NCBI GenBank assembly: GCA_002791075.1
Contig: PFWI01000276.1
Location: forward strand, 1-17,500
Direction: 5' to 3'
Length of the DNA stretch: 17,500 bases
DNA from: a bacterium (Candidatus Ratteibacteria) CG_4_9_14_3_um_filter_41_21
GTDB taxonomy: Bacteria; Ratteibacteria; UBA8468
The notes below the pieces were generated by a model. It saw nothing but the letters and a program-made list of their open reading frames with translations, was not told the origin of the DNA and made no database searches. Made by a program: the position numbers and the translations under genes. Shown here piece by piece: positions 13,726 to 17,500 of this stretch; within the stretch, counting starts at the first letter, position 1; each line of letters begins with the position of its first letter.

Positions 13726-13809
13726 TTTATTATATGGAATTTCAAAGTTACCCCCTCACCTTCATCCTCCCCCTCAAGGGGGGAGGAAATAGGTGGGGGT
13801 ATAATTTAA
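13726..13809. repeat. Palindromic intergenic repeat, copy A
   Basis: Starts with TTTATTATATGGAATTTCAA followed by AGTT (24 nt, one mismatch to copy B), then nested inverted repeats: outer ACCCCC-tc-ACCT against AGGTGGGGGT and inner CCTCCCCC against GGGGGGAGG, ending ATAATTTA. It resembles the widespread CCCCTCACC...GGTGAGGGG palindromes of environmental bacterial genomes. With the hairpins and copy B it fills the 302-nt gap between cmk and leuC, which holds no gene. Confidence 0.82.
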
Positions 13810-13832
13810 ATGCATAGGAATTTCCTTTTTTG

Positions 13833-13893
13833 GCGAACCTGAAAGGTTCGCACTACGTAGAACTAAGATGTAGTGCGAGGCTTTTAGCCTCGC
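13833..13893. repeat. Hairpin pair related to the porA-porB array
   Basis: GCGAACCT-GAA-AGGTTCGC (13833-13851) and GCGAGGCT-TTT-AGCCTCGC (13875-13893) are joined by CACTAC ... GTAGTG (13851-13856 and 13870-13875), inverted complements. The GTAGTG edge and 8-bp stems with tiny loops match the array at 4734-4835, arranged outward instead of inward. Both belong to one dispersed hairpin family. Confidence 0.8.
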
Positions 13894-13896
13894 TAA

Positions 13897-13980
13897 TTTA
13901 TTGTATGGAATTTCAAAGTTTCCCCTCACCTACGTTTCCTCTCCCCAAGGGGAGAGGATGGAGGTGAGGGGGCTAATTTA
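13897..13980. repeat. Palindromic intergenic repeat, copy B, ending on the leuC stop codon
   Basis: TTTATTGTATGGAATTTCAA plus AGTT, then outer CCCCTCACCT/AGGTGAGGGG (10 bp, perfect) and inner CCTCTCCCC-AA-GGGGAGAGG (9 bp), ending GCTAATTTA. The last 3 nt are the leuC stop codon on the - strand, so the hairpin begins right where leuC translation ends and could act as its terminator or 3' stabiliser. Confidence 0.82.
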
Positions 13981-15231
13981 TATAAATTCTCTGGGGTCGG
14001 TGATTTTTCCCTTGATGGAGGAAGCGGCAACCGTTGCCGGAGATGCTAAGTAAATAAAAGCGTCCGGATTTCCCATCCTTCCTTTGAAATTGCGGTTGGC
14101 GGTAGAGATGACTATTTCTTTATCGGCAGGTACACCCTGGCCGGTGCCCACGCAAGGGCCACATCCGGGAGGCAGAACCGCTGCTTCGGCTTCAATAAAG
14201 ATTTTAATTAGATTTTCCTTTACGGCATTAAGAAATATCTCTCTGGAGCCAGGGACAATGATTAGACGAACATTCCGGTGAACTTTTTTTCCTTTTAGAA
14301 TGGAGGCGGCAATTCTTAAGTCCTCCAATCTTCCGTTGGTGCAGGTTCCTAAAAATGCTTCATCAATCCTTTTTCCGGCCAATTTCTTCAGGGATACAAC
14401 GTTATCAACCCGATGCGGTTTGGCAATTTGCGGTTCTAAATTGGAGAGGTTAAATTCCAGAACCTGGCAGTAGGAAGCATTCTTATCGGGAGAAACAGGA
14501 TTGAGCCCGTTTACTTTATATTCCTTGAGCCATTTTTCTGTCTTTTTATCTACCTCTAAAATAGCACTTTTAGCTCCGGTTTCTACCAGCATATTGCATA
14601 AAGTGAAGCGAGCATCCATACTTAAAGATTCAACCCCCTTTCCTTTTAATTCAATTACCTGGTAATTTGCTCCGTCGGCTCTTAAGTTTTTTATCAGGAA
14701 AAGGGCGATATCCTTGGCAAAGACCCCTTTGGGCAATTTCCCGCGAAGAGAAATCTTAATTGTTTCCGGTACCTTAAACCAGAGTTTTCCGGTATAGAGT
14801 CCGGCGGCAATGTCGGTAGAGCCTATACCAATAGCAAAGGCGTTTAAGGCGCCATAGGTAGGGGTGTGGGAATCCGCGCCAATAATAAGATTTCCCGGTT
14901 TTATGTACCCTCTTTCCGGAAGGACAATATGACATATTCCACTTCCGGATTCGCTAAAATTCATTTTTTGTTTCTTAACGAAATTTCTCATCAAGGCGTG
15001 CAATTGGCTAACGCCAATGCTGGGGCTGGGGCTGTTGTGGTCAATAACAAAAATGCTTTTTTCAGGATAAGCAACCTTTTTCTTCCCCATCTTCTCAAAG
15101 GCTCTAATCGCTAAAGGGGCGGTGCCGTCCTGGGCCATTATCAAATCAACATCCGCAATGCAAATATCTCCGGCGAGCACTTTTTTTCCGCTATGTCTGC
15201 TTAAAATTTTTTCCGCAATGGTCTGATTCAT
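13978..15231 (-). CDS. leuC: 3-isopropylmalate dehydratase / homoaconitase-type large subunit
   Basis: A 417-residue aconitase-superfamily large subunit of the short LeuC2/HacA type, in which the swivel domain is a separate LeuD-type protein. Cluster ligands are C297 (LGTCTNGR) and C357 and C360 (PPGCGPCVG). Other motifs are VIDHNSPSPS at 62-71, GADSHTPTYGALNAFAIGIGSTD at 118-140 and the late GRMGNPDAFIYLASPATVAASSIKG block. It would hydrate and dehydrate a malate-type acid in leucine, lysine or related synthesis. No leuD or leuB lies in the window; the preceding genes are an aminotransferase and an amidohydrolase, so leucine synthesis is not assured. It starts 25 nt after the DegT gene and should be its co-transcript. 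A repeat palindrome abuts its stop codon. Confidence 0.88.
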   Translation of the reverse strand: MNQTIAEKILSRHSGKKVLAGDICIADVDLIMAQDGTAPLAIRAFEKMGKKKVAYPEKSIFVIDHNSPSPSIGVSQLHALMRNFVKKQKMNFSESGSGICHIVLPERGYIKPGNLIIGADSHTPTYGALNAFAIGIGSTDIAAGLYTGKLWFKVPETIKISLRGKLPKGVFAKDIALFLIKNLRADGANYQVIELKGKGVESLSMDARFTLCNMLVETGAKSAILEVDKKTEKWLKEYKVNGLNPVSPDKNASYCQVLEFNLSNLEPQIAKPHRVDNVVSLKKLAGKRIDEAFLGTCTNGRLEDLRIAASILKGKKVHRNVRLIIVPGSREIFLNAVKENLIKIFIEAEAAVLPPGCGPCVGTGQGVPADKEIVISTANRNFKGRMGNPDAFIYLASPATVAASSIKGKITDPREFI

Positions 15232-15256
15232 TTTGAATTGCGCTCTCAGATAATAG

Positions 15257-16513
15257 TTACAGCAAATAATATTTTTCTACTTTTTCCAATACCTTAATTG
15301 TATCTTCAATTTCTTTATCCGTCCAACATTCATTAATATATAAAGTCATATGGTCGGCAAGGGCTTTCTCAGCAACGGGGCAGGAGTTTTTATAATTGAT
15401 ATTTCTTCCCTTTGGACAGGACCAGGGACAATGAGAGATCCCATAGGTATTTTTCTCTTTAATCCAGGTTTGTTCATACATCACGGTTGTATAATGGGCG
15501 CCAACGGGAATACCTTCTGCCGCAGCCGCTTGGGCAAATTTTTCCTTATTTACCTTCATTTTCCTTTGGTCATAATGGAGAAAGCAGAACCAGGGATTGG
15601 GGGAAGCCCCGTTAATGGTCTTCCATAATTTAATCACTTTCAGATTTTTCATTCCTTTATTCAATTCTCTGAGAATGTTTTGTCTTTTTTTAATTCTTCC
15701 TTTTAATTTCTTCAACTGCGTTCTTCCAATGGCGGCTTGGAGTTCTGTCACTCTATATTGAGCACCTAAAAAGAGATTGGTGGGATTTTTGGAACCGAAT
15801 GGCTTTCCTCTATCGGCAAACCTTTTGACATTCCAGTAAAGTTTCTCATTATTCGTAATGACCATTCCCCCTTGGCCGCCACTGGTCATATGCTTTCCAG
15901 CCATCAGACTGAAAGCGCCGAGGTCTCCGATAGAACCAACATACTTGCCTTTATATTTTGTTCCGTGGCTCTGGGCGCAATCTTCAATAACTGTTAATTT
16001 ATGTTTCTTCGCTAATTTCATAATCGGCTCCATATCAGCCGGTTGTCCTGCCAAATGCACCGGAATAATTACCTTTGTTTTTTTGGTGATTTTTTTCTTA
16101 ATGGAATCCGCGGTAATATTTAAGGTTTCATAATCGGTATCGGCGAATACCGGGATGCAGTTTAGTAGTAAAATGGGGGTAACGGTGCCCGGGTCAGTAA
16201 TTGGGCTGGTAATAACCTCTGTTCCCGGCTCTAACCGCAATGCGCCTAAAGCGGTATGAATGGCAGCTGTTCCGGAAGTAACCGGTTGAGCAAATTTTGT
16301 GCAGAAGAATTTAGCAAATTCTTTTTTATATGCTTCAACTTCTGGGCCAGTACCCATCATATCAATTGCCTCCGGACCTTTCATTGTTCTCTCAATCACC
16401 CTTAATGTGGCTTCTTTTTCCTTCTCATCAAATAAAATTCTTGCCGGAAAAGGCTTTTTTCTGACTGGCTTTCCTCCCTCTATCGCTAACTTTTCCATAT
16501 CTTTCCTCTTCAT
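15257..16513 (-). CDS. DegT/DnrJ/EryC1/StrS-family PLP aminotransferase (second copy)
   Basis: A 418-residue PLP aminotransferase of the same branch as the gene at 7026. It has TSGTAAIHTALGAL near 79, the PLP ring aspartate D178 (VIEDCAQSHG) and the Schiff-base lysine K207 (SLMAGKHMTSGGQGG). It keeps the cysteine-rich C-terminal stretch as C362, C366 and C378 (CPWSC ... SCPVAEK). The first ATG overlaps the upstream stop by 4 nt (ATGA), but an ATG five codons on (16498) has AGGA six nt before it and gives MEKLAIEGGKPVR, matching the start of the first copy, so that is the likelier start. Overlap with the amidohydrolase implies translational coupling. It is a paralogue and not a recent duplicate, since many positions differ; substrate unknown, probably a keto-sugar or inosose. 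Confidence 0.88.
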   Translation of the reverse strand: MKRKDMEKLAIEGGKPVRKKPFPARILFDEKEKEATLRVIERTMKGPEAIDMMGTGPEVEAYKKEFAKFFCTKFAQPVTSGTAAIHTALGALRLEPGTEVITSPITDPGTVTPILLLNCIPVFADTDYETLNITADSIKKKITKKTKVIIPVHLAGQPADMEPIMKLAKKHKLTVIEDCAQSHGTKYKGKYVGSIGDLGAFSLMAGKHMTSGGQGGMVITNNEKLYWNVKRFADRGKPFGSKNPTNLFLGAQYRVTELQAAIGRTQLKKLKGRIKKRQNILRELNKGMKNLKVIKLWKTINGASPNPWFCFLHYDQRKMKVNKEKFAQAAAAEGIPVGAHYTTVMYEQTWIKEKNTYGISHCPWSCPKGRNINYKNSCPVAEKALADHMTLYINECWTDKEIEDTIKVLEKVEKYYLL

Positions 16514-17349
16514 TTAACCCTTAACAACTTCTTAGCATTCTTAAAAGCAATCTTCTCAAATGTTTTCTTCTTTATTAATCCCTTCTCCTTTGCCTCTTTT
16601 AAGAATTTAATTTGAGGACACTTCTGTCCCGGGGATAGATAGTCAGTGCCAAAGAGAAGTTTACCCTGAAATTCCTCCAAAAACTTATACCCATAATCAG
16701 GGTCTCTCGCCAAAGCATTATAGCCACTACCAGCCGAAAGGTCACCATAAAGATTAGGGCATTTAGAAAATAGTTTATCCAATGCTCCTTTTTTTATTTC
16801 GCCTTTTGGGTAACCGCTAAAATCTTTCTTTTTTAAGTCAGAGGAAATCTCGGCCCAGAAATGTGGACCATGACCGATAAAGATTGTTTTCGGAAATTTC
16901 TTGAGCATCTTCTCCAATCTCAAGAGACCGATATCATCCTTGTTCCTTAATCCATCCAGATGCATTAGAATCGGCATCTTCAATCTTCCGCAGGCCTCGT
17001 ATATTTTTTGCAGTCGGAGGTCATCTACCCATAAACCGGAGAGTTCTTCACCAAAGCCCTTACAGCCCCTTTCTTTATATTCCTTGATTATTTTGTAAAA
17101 ATCTGTTGAGGTATCAGAGGCTCCACGGCGAGGGTCTATATTGCAGAAGGGAATTAATCTCTCGGGATGCCGCTTACCAGCTTTCAATACCTCATCGGTG
17201 GTAACATAATAATAGGTCTCCTCCGGATTTTCAATTGGTAAAACCACCGCTTTCTCAATCCCATTTCTGTCCATAAACTTCAATAGCTGATAGACCTTCA
17301 ACGGTCTTCCTAAACCGATTTTCCCGATATGGGCGTGAACGTCAATCAT
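16510..17349 (-). CDS. Metal-dependent amidohydrolase (Amidohydro_2 type, TIM barrel)
   Basis: About 279 residues from the start chosen here. The metal-binding HxH lies in MIDVHAHIG at the very N-terminus, then ILMHLDG (third histidine), FIGHGPHFW (fourth), and LLFGTDYLSPG (metal aspartate) near the C-terminus, the layout of the Amidohydro_2 family of C-O/C-N hydrolases and decarboxylases. An in-frame ATG at 17370 exists, but the ATG at 17349 has AAGGAG 6 nt upstream and starts the conserved motif directly. The SD overlaps the stop codon of the gene before it, showing tight operon structure. The 3' end overlaps the aminotransferase by 4 nt. Substrate not identifiable; members in sugar-catabolic clusters often act on lactones or cyclic intermediates. 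Confidence 0.85.
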   Translation of the reverse strand: MIDVHAHIGKIGLGRPLKVYQLLKFMDRNGIEKAVVLPIENPEETYYYVTTDEVLKAGKRHPERLIPFCNIDPRRGASDTSTDFYKIIKEYKERGCKGFGEELSGLWVDDLRLQKIYEACGRLKMPILMHLDGLRNKDDIGLLRLEKMLKKFPKTIFIGHGPHFWAEISSDLKKKDFSGYPKGEIKKGALDKLFSKCPNLYGDLSAGSGYNALARDPDYGYKFLEEFQGKLLFGTDYLSPGQKCPQIKFLKEAKEKGLIKKKTFEKIAFKNAKKLLRVK

Positions 17350-17359
17350 TCTTTTCTCC

Positions 17360-17500
17360 TTAAAGTTCATTTAGACATTTCTTTATATGTTTAATGCTTT
17401 TTTCTATCCCGATTTTAGCATCCTCCTTTGCTTCATATTCTAAAGAGAGATAACTATTATACCTGAAAAAAGCGTGAAAAATAATGTCTCAAATGAGAAA
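17360..17500 (-). pseudogene. 3' end of a sugar phosphate isomerase/epimerase-like gene, frame interrupted
   Basis: The last ~34 codons (17464-17360) read RYNSYLSLEYEAKEDAKIGI then EKSIKHIKKCLNEL, the typical C-terminus of xylose-isomerase-like TIM-barrel proteins (inosose dehydratase, YcjR-like), where GYLSLEYE-type sequence is conserved. Going further upstream the same frame meets a TGA at 17491-17489 and no ATG, GTG or TTG start lies in between. The gene is therefore either frameshifted near the window edge, a remnant, or affected by a sequencing error. The stop TAA (17360-17362) touches the ribosome binding site of the amidohydrolase, so it once belonged to the same operon. An isomerase beside a DegT aminotransferase fits carbohydrate metabolism. 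Confidence 0.5.

Overview
This window carries bacterial chromosomal DNA of moderate-to-low GC. It reads as an anaerobe from a poorly cultivated lineage: a ferredoxin-dependent 2-oxoacid oxidoreductase (porAB), a PHP-type family X DNA polymerase, a PabB-PabC fusion, two DegT/DnrJ-type aminotransferases, a ceramidase-like hydrolase and many short hairpin repeats. That mix suits candidate phyla of the Omnitrophota or Ratteibacteria kind, but the placement is a guess from gene style and not a measurement.

Positions 1-9908, all on the + strand, hold tightly packed genes: the 3' end of pabBC, an AIR-synthase-like protein, polX, porA, porB, a ceramidase-like protein, a DegT-type aminotransferase and cstA. 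polX/porA, porB/ceramidase and ceramidase/DegT overlap by a few bases, so most of this is probably one or two operons. The porA-porB gap is filled by an array of four small hairpins. A CstA-type carrier, a family that includes pyruvate importers, lies in the same gene run as a pyruvate:ferredoxin-type enzyme, which hints at linked pyruvate or 2-oxoacid use.

Positions 9912-12450 look like an accessory island and are the most interesting part. A truncated HTH gene runs straight into a tRNA-Asn(GUU) gene. A 257-nt group I intron interrupts that tRNA in the anticodon loop, with P1, P2, P3, P4, P7, P8, P9 and P10 all recognisable. A 12-nt copy of the tRNA 5' end lies before the HTH gene, and an 11-nt copy of the tRNA 3' end lies about 860 bp past the tRNA. 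Between them is a hicBA toxin-antitoxin pair with its own promoter. An AT-rich, solitary and divergent trpC-like gene follows, closed by a bidirectional terminator.

Positions 12464-13712, on the - strand, hold cmk with a promoter so close to the ATG that the mRNA should be nearly leaderless, then overlapping rpsT, then a 25-codon gene for a Lys/Ala-rich basic peptide with a strong ribosome binding site and its own promoter. Positions 13726-13980 are a composite of two ~84-bp palindromic repeats around a pair of hairpins related to the porA-porB array.

Positions 13978-17500, on the - strand, hold an operon of a sugar-isomerase/epimerase 3' end (frame interrupted), an amidohydrolase, a second DegT-type aminotransferase and a leuC-like dehydratase subunit without a leuD beside it.
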